A model generated the notes under the pieces. It was not told where the DNA came from. It ran no database searches and saw only the letters and a list, made by a program, of their open reading frames with translations. Below are positions 1 to 11,224 of a stretch of DNA of 64,000 nucleotides, in pieces. Each line of letters begins with the position of its first letter. The first letter of the stretch is position 1. The position numbers and the translations under genes were made by a program. The DNA is from Lolium rigidum (lineage: Eukaryota > Streptophyta > Magnoliopsida > Poales > Poaceae): NCBI RefSeq assembly GCF_022539505.1, contig NC_061514.1:333109090-333173089 (forward strand). The letters are read 5' to 3'.

Positions 1-2570
1 GCCGCCATGGCCGTGCCTATCCGCTCGACCCCGGTATGTGCGCCTTCCTCTCTCTCTCTCTCTCTCTACCGTCCTTCTTCTCCATCCTCTAGCTCTGGCC
101 ACGGTTACTCCACCTCGTGGAGATGCTCGCCGTGCCGCTCGCGCTGCTGCTTCGCGCCTAGCTAGCCGTGCTTGCTGTTGCGATGCTTGCCGTTGCTATG
201 CTCGCTCAATTGCTTGTTGTTGCAACTCATGAGCTATTGCTCATGAGCATGCCTGTGGTGCTCGTGTAATTTAGTAGCTCTCGTTGATTCTCTCGTATAC
301 TATTCCGCTCCTGTGAATGCCATGAATTGCTCTTGGCTTGATCATGCTGTGATGATCCTTGCCTTTGGCAAGTGCCAGTACTCCAGATGTGCTATTATCT
401 GTGCTCTAATTCCTGGGCATGCTCAATTGAGCCTATCTGTTGTATTATCAACTCCATCCTTTGATGGAGTGCTTCTGGATACTATTATAATGCCTGATGC
501 CCTTGTCTGTGATGCAATTGTTCAGTTATTTAAGTATCTTTTCATGTGTTAATTGCTTAGAATGAGTTCTAGCATGCAGTAGCATGCTCTAGCAAGCTTC
601 TGGTGTTCATATGATCACCAGTTGCTTGTAAAAGCTGCTCTTTGGCGTTTGTGCCTCACTGTTGCTCACTCTGTGCTGTGTGTGTATCACACAGGCTTGG
701 CCTGATGTGTGATGTTGCTTGCTTGAGCAACTGCTGTTGCTTGCAGTGATCAGTTAGATCATGAGTAAGTGTTCCAGTTACTGGTGATCTATCTCTTTCA
801 TTTATCTGTAAAGCTTATCCTTGTTTATTGGATAAATGAGATGAACTGCTGGCAGTGATGACTCTTATAATTTGTTTAATTGAGCTAGAGGGATGCCAAA
901 TTAGTTGGGGACCCTAGCTCCACTTTGAACCCCACTTGGGTGATGATGCAAGTACTGGCTTGGTGGTTTGACTGTTTCTGGGTGGTTGAGGTGGCCTCAG
1001 CAGTCATTCTTGGCTGCTCGGGAAGCTCCCACCTTGTTGGCTGGCTGTGGCTTACCAAATGCTTTCTGGGTGATCCATTTCTGGATTGCCAGTAGCCCTT
1101 TTGATGTTGACAATATTAGTAGAAACTTGTATTTCTACCATTCTGATGGTGTAGCTAGACTGTTAGGTGCTTGGTGACTTTGATTGGCTAATTAGGATCA
1201 AATCCATGATGGATTTCTCTCGGTTGTGTCACCGTGCCGACACAACCAGTGTTCCCTTGGTTGTTTTCCCGCTAGCCTTTGCTTTATTTATCGGCACCAA
1301 ATGGTTTTGCAACCAAGTGATGATATATCCAGGGTTTCCCACCCTTATTTGATTCCGTGATGCAAGTGTATGCTTATTTATGAGCAAAACAGGGTTTTGC
1401 TCAGAGTTGATCTTATTTATACCTCACTCCAGCTCCTAGAAAATGAGTGTTGGTGTAGAGGATTGCTTCGTGATGCTTGGTTTGCTTGTCCTTCTCCTCC
1501 TTACAAGCTTGTGGTGCTTTACTCCATCCGGTACTTGCTCACGTACCGACGCTCTTGGTGAAACTGTCCCCGGATGATTTCGATGGCTTGTGGTTTTTCC
1601 TGTTCTAAGTGTTCTTGGTGTTCTTGATGAACTTACCACCGCCGCTCGTCGATGGATGAACAAATGACTAGGGTTTGGCTCGAAAAGGTTATATATGGTG
1701 CTCTCTTGCATCCCCGGTCGACAGCCTCCCGCTTGTCCTCCTTAGTGACTCACTCGTGTGTGTGTGCAGCATGCACACAGCCCCGTGAGCAGTGCCGTGT
1801 GTGTGTGCTGTCAAGTGTTGTGCACCGAACCCGGAACTTGGCTTTGGCTCGGATCAGCTCGGCCACATTGAGCTTATCTCGCTCATTTCACCTTTCCATT
1901 TGATTTCTAACTTGCCAAGTGGCTTTGCCACTTGGCATAACTTCTCTTTGTTGTGTTTTTGTGCAGGGATCAACAATGGCTCAAAAATGGACTTGGAATT
2001 CATCAAGTTCAAGATCAAATGAAGATGATCTTGTAGAATTTAGACTAGGATCATTAACTTGTAATTTTTCTTTCTTCTATTCTGCCCATTTATGTAATGT
2101 GTTGTAATTCATTTATTTCCATTATGAATAATGTAAAGACAATGTATCTTGTGTGTTATTCAATAAAGCTCAAGGTTTTCCCTAATGAGCTCCACTTTAT
2201 TATAATTGTTCATCTAGTTTATTATTGATTAAATACTTAATGAATTTCCTCAATTGAATTACTTAAGGTAATTATTTAATGTTTGAATTTGAAATTCAAA
2301 TTCAACCTTGGTTTGAATTCAACCATGTCATATCATTTAGAATTCAATCATGTAAACTCTCCCCTCTCTTCTCAAAACCCTAAACTAGTGAAGTGAGATG
2401 CAAGTTTGTCGCACCTCGAAACCCTAACCCCGTAAGGTGTCGAGAGAGAAACTTGTTCCCCTTCGATGCAGCTTTTGTTTAAAAGCGCGAAATTTCCCCG
2501 AATTTGCTATGCAATGCACATCCCTTTCTAAAATCTACCCCTCGATCGTCTCTAAACCCGGGACATTATA
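1..2570 (-). repeat. TE-A 3' LTR, partial
   Basis: This is a direct repeat of 11151-13742. The outer end is cut by the window edge; going by the other copy, about 2.4 kb more lies to the left. On the minus strand the LTR starts at 2570 with TATAATGTCCC, where the other copy has TGTAATGTCCC, so the terminal TG has become TA here. It contains a CT microsatellite at 48-67. No protein-coding gene is supported inside it. Confidence 0.9.
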
Positions 2571-2582
2571 GCCTTTCCCCTT
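2571..2582 (-). other. TE-A polypurine tract
   Basis: Read on the minus strand, the purine-rich AAGGGGAAAGGC directly precedes the LTR start at 2570. This is the expected place for the plus-strand primer of reverse transcription. Confidence 0.75.
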
Positions 2583-2585
2583 AAA

Positions 2586-5500
2586 GAAAACTTCGTCCCG
2601 AAGTTGTGGTTGTAATACCCGAACGAACTTCGGGGTATGTTTTCCTCGGGTCTTCCTCTTTTTCCCAGGTGGCTTCCCTCTCGGGGTGATGCTTCCATTG
2701 TATCTTGCAATACTTGATCGCCTTATTTCTGAGTTGTTTCCAGCCTTTCCTCGAGAATCTTGGCTGGCTTCTCGATGTATGTCAAGTCCGGTTGTAACTC
2801 GAGCTCATCATGTGATATTGGTTCATCCGGGGTCTTCAAACACTTTCCGAGTTGTGACACATGAAATACATTATGAACTTGTGCTAATCTTCCGGTAGAT
2901 CCAATTCAAAGACTAAACCTCGATTCCGACTCGCATCTTGAAGGGTCCTTTGTATCTAGGGCTTAACTTTCCTTTTACTCCGAATCTCCGAAGTCCTTTC
3001 ATCGGGCTTACCTTAAGATATACCATGTCTCCAACTTGTGGCTCCCAAGTTCTCCTCTTCTCGATCCGCGTAACTCTTTGCCGGCTTTGGGCTATCTTAA
3101 GCTCCGTCTCCGATAATGTCAATGATTTGTTGTTTTTCCTTGACATAATCGTGGTTGAACTCTTTGCTTGCTCCGGCTTCATACCAACATATCGGTGATC
3201 TACACTTCCTTCCATAGAGAGCTTCAAATGGTGCCATCTTGATGCCGCTTTGATAGCTATTATTGTATGAGAACTCGCTAGTGGTAAGTGTTCTTCCCAT
3301 GATCCTCCGAAGTCTAGGGCACAAGCCCTAAGCATATCTTCTAAGATCTGATTGGTTCTCTCGGTTTGTCCACCGGTCTGTGGATGATAAGCGGTACTAT
3401 AGTCCAACTTGGATCCTAAAGCTTCGTGAAGTTGCTTCCAGAACGCTGATGTGAACACGGATCCTCGATCCGATACTATCTTCTTAGGTACTCCATGCTT
3501 ACTCACGATCTCCTTGATGTAAAGATCAATGAGTTTCTCTCCTTTGTCCTGCTGATTTACCGCTAAGAAGTGGGCGCTCTTCGTCAACCGGTCCACGATT
3601 ACCCATATCATGTCCTTCTTTTTATTAGTCATGGGTAGTCCGGTGATGAAATCCATCCCTATTTCCTCCCATTTCCACTCGGAATAGGTAGAGGTTGTAA
3701 CTTTCCCGCCGGACTCGATGTTCAGCCTTCACTCGCCGGGCGTGTATGGCATTCTCGCAACATATTGTGCTATCTCCCTCTTCATGTTATTCCACCAGTA
3801 ATAGTTCCTTTAGATCTATGTACATCTTTGTACTTCCCTGATGTATGGAATATGGTGTTTGATGAGCTTCCCGAGTATTACTTCCTTGATTTCAGCAATA
3901 TCCGTAACGCAAATCCTCTTCTCGGAACCACAAAGATCCAGATTCTCCTCGGTGAAATTCCGATGGTCTACCCTCATCTATTCTCCTCATCTCTTCTACA
4001 ACGAATGGATCGTCCAGCCTGACCCATCATTATCTCATTCTTCAAGTTAACATTCAGCTCATCGGCTACCCGCAACGCCGATAATCCTTCATGGGCTTCC
4101 TTCTCCCAAAGTTGTATTTGGGCTTGGCTTATTTCCTTCCTTAACTCCGGTGATATTTCTTGTTCCACTCCTCCGGTACTCTTTCTACTCAGTGCGTCTC
4201 GCTACAACATTAGCCTTCCTTGGTGTGTAATTGATTGTCAGATCATAATCCTTGATCAATTCTAGCCATCTTTTCTGCCTCATGTTGAGTTCCTTCTGAG
4301 TGAAGAAATATTTGAGGCTTTTATGATCTGTGTAGAGCTCACACTTAGCTCCATAGAGAAAATGTCTCCAAGTTTTGAGTGCAAATACGATCGCCGCTAA
4401 TTCCAAGTCATGTGTTGGATAGTTCACTTCATGAGGTCCGAGTTGCCTCGATCCATAGGATATCACTTTCCGGTCTTGCATGAGTACGCAACCCAATCCA
4501 TGTTTGGATGCGTCACGCGACACGGTGTAATCCTTGCCAACTTCCGGAATCGCTAACACCGGTGCTGTGGTGAGTTTCTCTTTTAGAGTTTGAAAACTCT
4601 TCTCACACTCCTCTGACCACACGAATGGTGTGTTCTTCCTTAGCAACTTTGTCATTGGTCCTGCTATCTTGGAGAATCCTTCAATGAATCTCCGATAATA
4701 TCCTCGCCATTCCTAGGAATCCTCGGATCTCCTTGACGCTCTTTGGTGCTTCCCATTCTAGAACCGCCGCTACCTTGCTCGGGTTGACAACGATTCCATC
4801 TTTGCTAATGACATGACCAAGAAATTCCACTTGATCTAGCCAAAATTCACACTTGCTGAGTTTGGCGTAGAGTTGGTGTTCCCTTAGTGTTTGCAACACT
4901 AACCTCAAATGTTCGGCATGTTCCTCTTTGTTCTTGGAATATATCAAGATATCATCGATGAATACGATGACAAACTTGTCTAGATATGGCATGAAGATCT
5001 TATTCATGAGATTCATGAATATTGCTGGGGCATTGGTTAATCCAAAAGGTACTACAAGGTATTCATGATGTCCGTATCTCGAAACAAAGGCTGTTTTCGG
5101 AACGTCTTCCTTCTTGATCTTAATCTGGTGATAACCGGATCTTAGATCAATCTTGGAAAAGACTCCGCGCCTCTAACTTGATCAAATAGATCTTGTATTC
5201 TTGGAAGTGGATACTTGTTCTTGATTGTGACGTTGTTCGATTTCGTAGTCTCCGCACATCCTTCTTCCTCCATCCCTTTTATCCACGAAGATCACAGGTG
5301 ATCCCCATGGTGAAACACTCTCTTGAATGAATCCCTTTTGTTCCAAGTCATCCAATTGCTCCTTAAGCTCTTTCAACTCCTTAGGCCCCATCTTATATGG
5401 TGCTTTGGCAATCGGTGCTGTTCCTCGGAATTAGGTCGATAGTGAATTCTATCTCCCTATCCGGTGGCATACTGGTAATTCCGCATGAAACACATCCCGG

Positions 5501-5900
5501 AATTCATTTACTACAGGTATATCTTCTAACTTCACCTCCTTCATGCTATTCAATTCGTAGCTCAACTTCAATCCGTGTATGTTTGTCTCCTTGGTAGATC
5601 ATTCTACTTCCATCGGGGCTCTTCAACGATACCGTCTTGTTCACACAGCCGATCAATGCTCCATTAGCTTCCAACCGAGTTCATACCAAGAATGACATCA
5701 ATGTCCTTCATCGGTAGAAATGAACAAAGTCCGCGTCAAACGCGCACTTATTGATCATAATGACTTGTTTTTGTTTGGCATGGGTTTCTACTATCGTTCC
5801 CCCGCGAAAGTATGGTTATGGGTGTATCTAACTTAGTGCAACTAATCCCATGTTTGATGATGAATTGTTGAGAAATGAATGATGTAGTTGCACCAAGTAT
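2586..5900 (-). pseudogene. pol: TE-A pol: protease, RT, RNase H, integrase and C-terminal tail, frameshifted
   Basis: Several frames on the minus strand give one polyprotein in order. A protease start lies near 5870, where the active-site DTG reads DTW. RT N-terminal sequence is at 5391-5182 ([20 protein letters not shown]) and the RT catalytic FIDDILIYS is inside 5016-4681. RNase H is at 4655-4185, with [22 protein letters not shown] and YTDHKSL carrying its acidic residues. A degraded zinc-binding stretch spans roughly 4168-3660. The integrase core is at 3656-2913 with MDFITGLP, IVSDRGSVF and a TERTNQ glutamate region, followed to about 2590 by a tail containing HNVFHVSQL and a chromodomain-like end. 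At least five frame changes break the reading. Some may be assembly errors, because many fall beside CG or CTG triplets. Confidence 0.85.
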
Positions 5901-7119
5901 CAAAAAGTACTTTGCCAGGATGAGTGAGTATCCGGAGCGTACCTATCACCGCCCGGTCGAGTTGACCACCTCCTCCGGACCGGTACAGGCTCAGCTTGCC
6001 GAAGGGCTTCTTATTCTTCCAGCTCCCTCCGGTGTTTCCTCGATTTCCTCCTCCTCCAGATTGACCTCCTCCCGTGTTTCTCTTGGGGCAGTCCTTTAGC
6101 ATGTGCCCCTCCTGGCGACAACCAAAGCATATAATCCTTGGTTTCTTGCAATCCTTGGCGAAATGCCCTGTGAGTCCACAACTCCTGCAAACGCTTTGAT
6201 TTGCAGTCTGGAATGCCTGATTCTTCCTACTACCATAGTAGTTGCTGTTGTTGTTGTTGTATCTGGGCTTGAAACTCAAGCTGGTATTGGGCTTGTTACT
6301 AACAAACCTCTTAGGCTTATACTTGGCCTTCTTCCTCTTCTCTTCTTGCAGTTGTTTGAAGTCATCTTCAAGAGTGATGGCTGCATCCACCAACTCTTGG
6401 AATTCCGTTGCTCTCATCATCCGCATACTGTACCTTGAACTGGGGACTTAACCCCCTCAGAAATCTCTTTTTCTTCTTGTCCTCGGTATTAACTTCCTCA
6501 ACCGCGTACCGGGACAGCTTTGAAAACTCCCTGACATAGGTCAGGATTGCCTTGTCTTTCTGCTCGAGGCTCTCGAACTCTCGACGCTTCAGTTCCACAA
6601 TACTTTCAGGGACATTGGATTCCCTGAACTTCCTTGCGAATTCCTCCCAGGTAAATACCTTTCCTGCCGGATACACGGCTACAATGTTGTCCCACCATGA
6701 TGCGGCAGGTCCACATAACAGATGGGTAGCATATCTAACCTTCTCTTGGTCATTGCATCCAACAGCTGTTGAGCTTGCGCTCGCATCCATCGCCCAATCT
6801 TCCGCGTCCATAGGCTCGGCGCGTATGCGAAAGATATCGGCTTGGTGTTTTGGAAGTCCGCTAATGAGACTCCCCGGTTCTCGAGTCTCTCCACCCTATT
6901 CTCGTTGCATCGGATCCCGAAGGAATTTGTTCTCGCAGCTCCGGTAGTTACACGCTGCCTCTCTTCCGCCGCTTGCATGTACCGGATAAAGTTCTGCCGA
7001 GTCATGGGTGGTGGTGGTGGTGGAAATCGATCTCCAGCTGCACCCTCAGCCTCTTCCTTTTCTTTTGCTTCGCGCTCCATGCGCTGTGCTTCAGCCTCGT
7101 TTCCTAACGTTCCCGACAT
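5901..7119 (-). pseudogene. gag: TE-A gag with two CCHC zinc knuckles, frameshifted
   Basis: The likely start is the ATG at 7119 (MSGTLGNEAEAQ), preceded by about 430 nt without a clear ORF. The N-terminal part is acidic and has a run of six prolines near 7010-7025. The capsid region follows in another frame, with LLCGPAASWWDNI and FTWEEFARKFRESNVP, typical of the gypsy retrotransposon gag domain. After a further frame change come two zinc knuckles near 6110-6190, CRSCGLTGHFAKDC and CFGCRQEGHMLKDC, both CX2CX4HX4C. The nucleocapsid is glycine-rich downstream of them. Gag would package the element RNA; this copy cannot make it intact as sequenced. Confidence 0.85.
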
Positions 7120-7551
7120 AATCCCCCTAGTTCTGCAACACAAGATGATACTCATAATTACTCCATGCGCAAGTCTTCTGAGCTCAACATTGTGCACGTA
7201 ACTAGTCACGCAATGAAAATCAAGAAGCAAATCCAAATCATACAAAACATATACCATATATTTACATACATAAGTGGTCTTATTACATAACTCAAGTCGA
7301 TGTGAGTATGCAAACTCACTTATTAAAGTATATGTACAAATTTATACAAATATTACAAACTATAATACACGTGGTACTTGTGTATTATAGCCACACCTCC
7401 CTTGGTGGACTTCTAATCGGTCTTCACTCCCGGTACATTCCAGGCTTCCATCCGGTCGAACGTGTCGTCCTCCTGATAGACCCTGGAACATAAGGTCTCC
7501 CCGTTGGCTTGTAATCCGAGTCGGATGATGATCCTAAGGAGAAATCGGTGT
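7120..7551 (-). other. TE-A spacer between the extra ORF and gag
   Basis: This is about 430 nt of AT-rich sequence separating the upstream ORF from gag. I see no open reading frame with recognisable content and no LTR similarity in it. Confidence 0.5.
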
Positions 7552-8504
7552 TCACAAACTGATCGTTGAGTGCATCATAATCCACCCATCGGGTGTACTC
7601 TCCGTAGCCCCACCATAAGGGTTACCAAAACTCATACCCGACTCAACTTGTGTCGGATATCCTCCATCCACTCCTTCATTACTAGGATAGCTCTGGTTCT
7701 GGGTTGTTGCGTCGTCATTCATCTCTCCATCATAATACTCAGTAGTACTATGAGTTCCCGTATCATCTCCCCAACGCCAACCCCTGGAATTCTCGATTGG
7801 AGTCTCGGAACGCTGATTGTTTCCGGATTCCTCGCCGCCTTCGTATCCCCCATAGGAACTACCCAGAAAGTTCCCAGGTGTAACCGGTGTAGGTTCACGT
7901 GCAAGTGGATCAAAACTGATGTAGTCACCAGCTGAATAAGCTGGTGTGTGTACCACATTCTCCATAGGTTCTTTCCCCCTGCTCTCCTCCTTGGGTTCAG
8001 TGAACTCCTCAAGCATCGTATCAATTGCTCCTATCGGATGATGATTCAACCGAAAGAGTAATGATATGAAGTTACTACTGTTGTCCATGTATTTGGCTGC
8101 TTCAGCTGGTTTACTTTTGGCATATTTGAAATGGTTCAGCATGGGATCATTATCTTCCTCCATATGAGGAATGTGGGTGAATTCGGAACCCATAAGCGCT
8201 TTCGTCTTATGCTCCCGGATGTCGGTTATGGCTCTCATAATAGCTATATGGTAGGCTGTATTGGTTGTCCTCGCTTCCCAGCTGGCATGACTACGCTCAT
8301 TCCCAAAGATTCGGGAAGTCGCAGTCCTACTCTGCACTTGGCCAACACCGGACCATCATAAAACATGTACTTCTTTATCGGAATCTGGGGATCGCACCCA
8401 AATTCTAGTAACATGGCTCGTAGGATATCTGCCAGTCCTCCTTGGTACTCGTTCGATGTGGAATCCATAACTTTCACGTTTCTTCCTGGTCGTGAACTTG
8501 CCAT
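7552..8504 (-). pseudogene. TE-A extra ORF upstream of gag, unknown function
   Basis: Two overlapping minus-strand frames read as one protein of roughly 310 residues with a frame change near 8260-8300. The start is the ATG at 8504 (MASSRPGRNVKVMDSTSNEY). The first part contains LADILRAMLLEFGCDPQIPI and KKYMFYDGP and is followed by the predicted-helical AYHIAIMRAITDIREHKTKA. The second half is acidic and low in complexity, rich in Gly, Ser, Thr, Glu and Asp, and ends at 7552. It has no zinc knuckle, protease or membrane segment. It sits between the primer binding site and gag, where most gypsy elements have only leader; Ogre/Tat elements are known to carry an ORF here. I do not recognise a function. 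Confidence 0.6.
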
Positions 8505-8723
8505 GTTGGTCGTAGAAATAGAAAGATTATGAGATTAGTAATAATGCATCATAATAGAGATAATAAAGAATTATCGTACTAAAAGATATGGTTGTTGTAT
8601 TCTCAATTGAATATACACCATATTTTTAGAGAACTCTTTACTAATCCTATTTGACTCCTAACGTTTTAGTCCCATTTACTAGGTTCCAACCTAAGGTCAA
8701 AGCTTTTGCTCTGATACCAACCG
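8505..8723 (-). other. TE-A leader with primer binding site
   Basis: On the minus strand, bases 8719-8708 read TGGTATCAGAGC. This is the usual primer binding site matching the 3' end of initiator methionine tRNA. Four bases separate it from the LTR end at 8724. The rest is leader up to the ATG at 8504. Confidence 0.85.
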
Positions 8724-9753
8724 TGGTGACCCTGCATACCACCGCATGTTGTAGTATGCCGGTCGTTGATATAACATTCGCGAAGTACCATTCCGCAAAT
8801 ATCACATCCCTCGCAGTAGTACAACGTAACATAGCAAGGTCCATAACTTATTCACATATTATTACAATACACATACACAAGTCGTCTCGGAGCTCCTCTT
8901 GGGTCCTAAGAGGATATCTCCCGGGTTCGAGGTGAACCCAACTCAACTTACAATACCATTGTCTCATTAAACAAAACATTTATTTAATCGAGCAGCTACA
9001 TGGTAAGAGCTTGTGCCGCTCGGCTACTACTACTCCTCGGATATCTCTAGGCTTGTTCTTCTCCGGAAGCCTCCCGGATCCGTAGACGATGATGTAGTCT
9101 ACGCCTTCAACTCCTCCCGAGAGGTCGGGTGCATCATAACCGATAACCTCGGCTCCTTCATTGTTGTTGTAGTCCTCCTCCGGACGGTTCGTACAATCTA
9201 AGCATGGGATTTAAGAGTGGTATGAGTACGAGCGTACTCAACAAGTTCATTATAGAAAAGAGGTGTTTAATGCACTAGCTACGATATTAGACCAGAAAGT
9301 CTAATACCAAATGCAAGTTTTGATAAACATTTCTTCAAGAGATTGCTTTTATTTCAAAGAGCTATGTCCGTCAGCCTTCACCGGTTTACTAGAACTTCAT
9401 GGAGCTCCTTTCCGGCCGCGTTCGCAGCTCCTCAATCCCGGAACAGGGAGTGACAGGTCACGCTTCTTTACACTCGCGGAGGTGTGTTGCTTTACCCATA
9501 AGAGATCTTAACCTTGGTGCCAACCGGCAGCTTTCCCGTCCACACTTCCTTTGGTGTGAGGCCCTGGTATAAGGTCTAGCCAATCATGTTCCTCCGCTAC
9601 CTCGAACACCCACCCTTTGTTGCATGCGCCGACCCCGGGTCCACGTCGGTCCCATTATTCCCGTATTTCGGGGTGGACCCCGACCACGACAACAAGGTCT
9701 TGGGCTCTACCATACACTCCTACGCCGGTGGCTGCAACCCATCCTAGACCGCA

Positions 9754-9893
9754 ATACCGTGGGGACTTAGGACTCCCTGACCCTCACCATCTTGCTCCTT
9801 CGGGCGACAAGTGTACTACGGACTATACCGTGGGGACTTAGGACTCCCCAACCTCACCAGCTTGCCCCCTTGGATTACAAGTGTACTACGGTA
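9754..9893. repeat. Tandem duplication of about 71 bp inside the TE-A LTR
   Basis: Two adjacent diverged copies both begin ATACCGTGGGGACTTAGGAC and end CAAGTGTACTACGG. The first starts at 9754 and the second at 9825. Confidence 0.8.
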
Positions 9894-11198
9894 AAGCGCA
9901 TCCGTTGATGAACGAGAGGTGGAAACACTTTTGACTACTCCGTCCCACTCCGGATCTTATGGTTAACACGAGTATTACGGCACAAGAATCACTCGGCGAC
10001 ATTTGTTGTTTAATCCTAGATGGATATAAACCCGTGCAATGGAACCTCCACCATATCAACACAATCCATGGTTCCATTGCCCACCACTTAGTCATATTCA
10101 TAGTTATGAAAGTAGTGGTTTTGATTTTTGTGCAATAGTGATAACCATAATACTTTGCAAGTAATTTGATAGAAATACTCAAATGACATGAGCAAGTGAT
10201 GAACTTGCCCGAACACCGCAAAGTTCTGCAGCTTGGAAGGTGTGGACTAACCCTTGTCCTCTTGTTCTGAAAAATAGCATCATTGTCCGATAAGGGCAAT
10301 GGTTAAAGAAGCAATAATGCATGATTCCAGCTTTAGGGTTTGTTTCCCCTTCCGATGTCGTTGTTATTTTATGAGAGGTTAAATACTAAGAACATCTTAG
10401 GGATACTTGATTTAGGGTAAATACAACCTTGAAATGTTGTCAAGGTGTTTTGAAGTCCAAAGGCATTAATGGACTTATTTTTATTATTGAAAATTATATG
10501 AGTGATTTAAATGATTATTTAAATCCTCAAATTAAGACTCATTCTTAATTGTCTTCAAAAATTATCTTTGATATTTTATTTAGATAGAGAATTTTATGTT
10601 GATCTATTTGCATATTTTTAATTATTTTTTTTAGAGCTATTAATAATTTTCTATGATTATTCAAAGTTTCTGCATTTTTGTAATTTAGGAAATGACCTAA
10701 ATGCCCTTGGGCCCCACCTCGTCGTGGTGGCCCAACGGGTTAGGTCGCACCCGAGCCACCCTTTGGGCTCGGTCGGCCCATTCTTCCTCTCCCCTCTCCT
10801 CGCGCGACTGAACCCTAACCCTAACCTGCTCTAGCGACCTGCGTCGCCCCCGCCGTCGCCGCTCGATTACGGCGAGGTTCGCCGGACTTGGCCCCCGCCA
10901 TGGAGCGCAATCAACGCGCCACACGATGGCGGTCAATCCTATCCGCGTCGATCTGACGCGGGCGACCTGCTGCTCACGGTCTCGTCCTCGTCCGGGTGCT
11001 AGGGTTACGGAATCCGCTCGATCCCGCCGTTCCTGGCGCTCCTGGTGCTTGGACTCCGCCCTGGCTTCGCCGCCGTGGTGCGGTGATGCCGTGGTGCCGC
11101 CATGGCCTGGCTGGGCTTGGCGCCGCCGCGCTCTGGCGTGTGCCGCCATGGCCGCCATGGCCGTGCCTATCTGCTCGACCCCGGGTATGTGCGCCTTC

Positions 11199-11224
11199 CT
11201 CTCTCTCTCTCTCTCTCTCTCTCT
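11199..11224. repeat. CT dinucleotide microsatellite in the TE-A LTR
   Basis: About 13 CT units. The matching run in the other LTR (48-67) is shorter, so its length has changed since insertion. Confidence 0.9.

Noticed and set aside
10813..10826. Telomere-like CCCTAACCCTAACC
   Set aside because: Only two units plus two bases, inside an LTR next to CGACTGAA; not a telomeric array.
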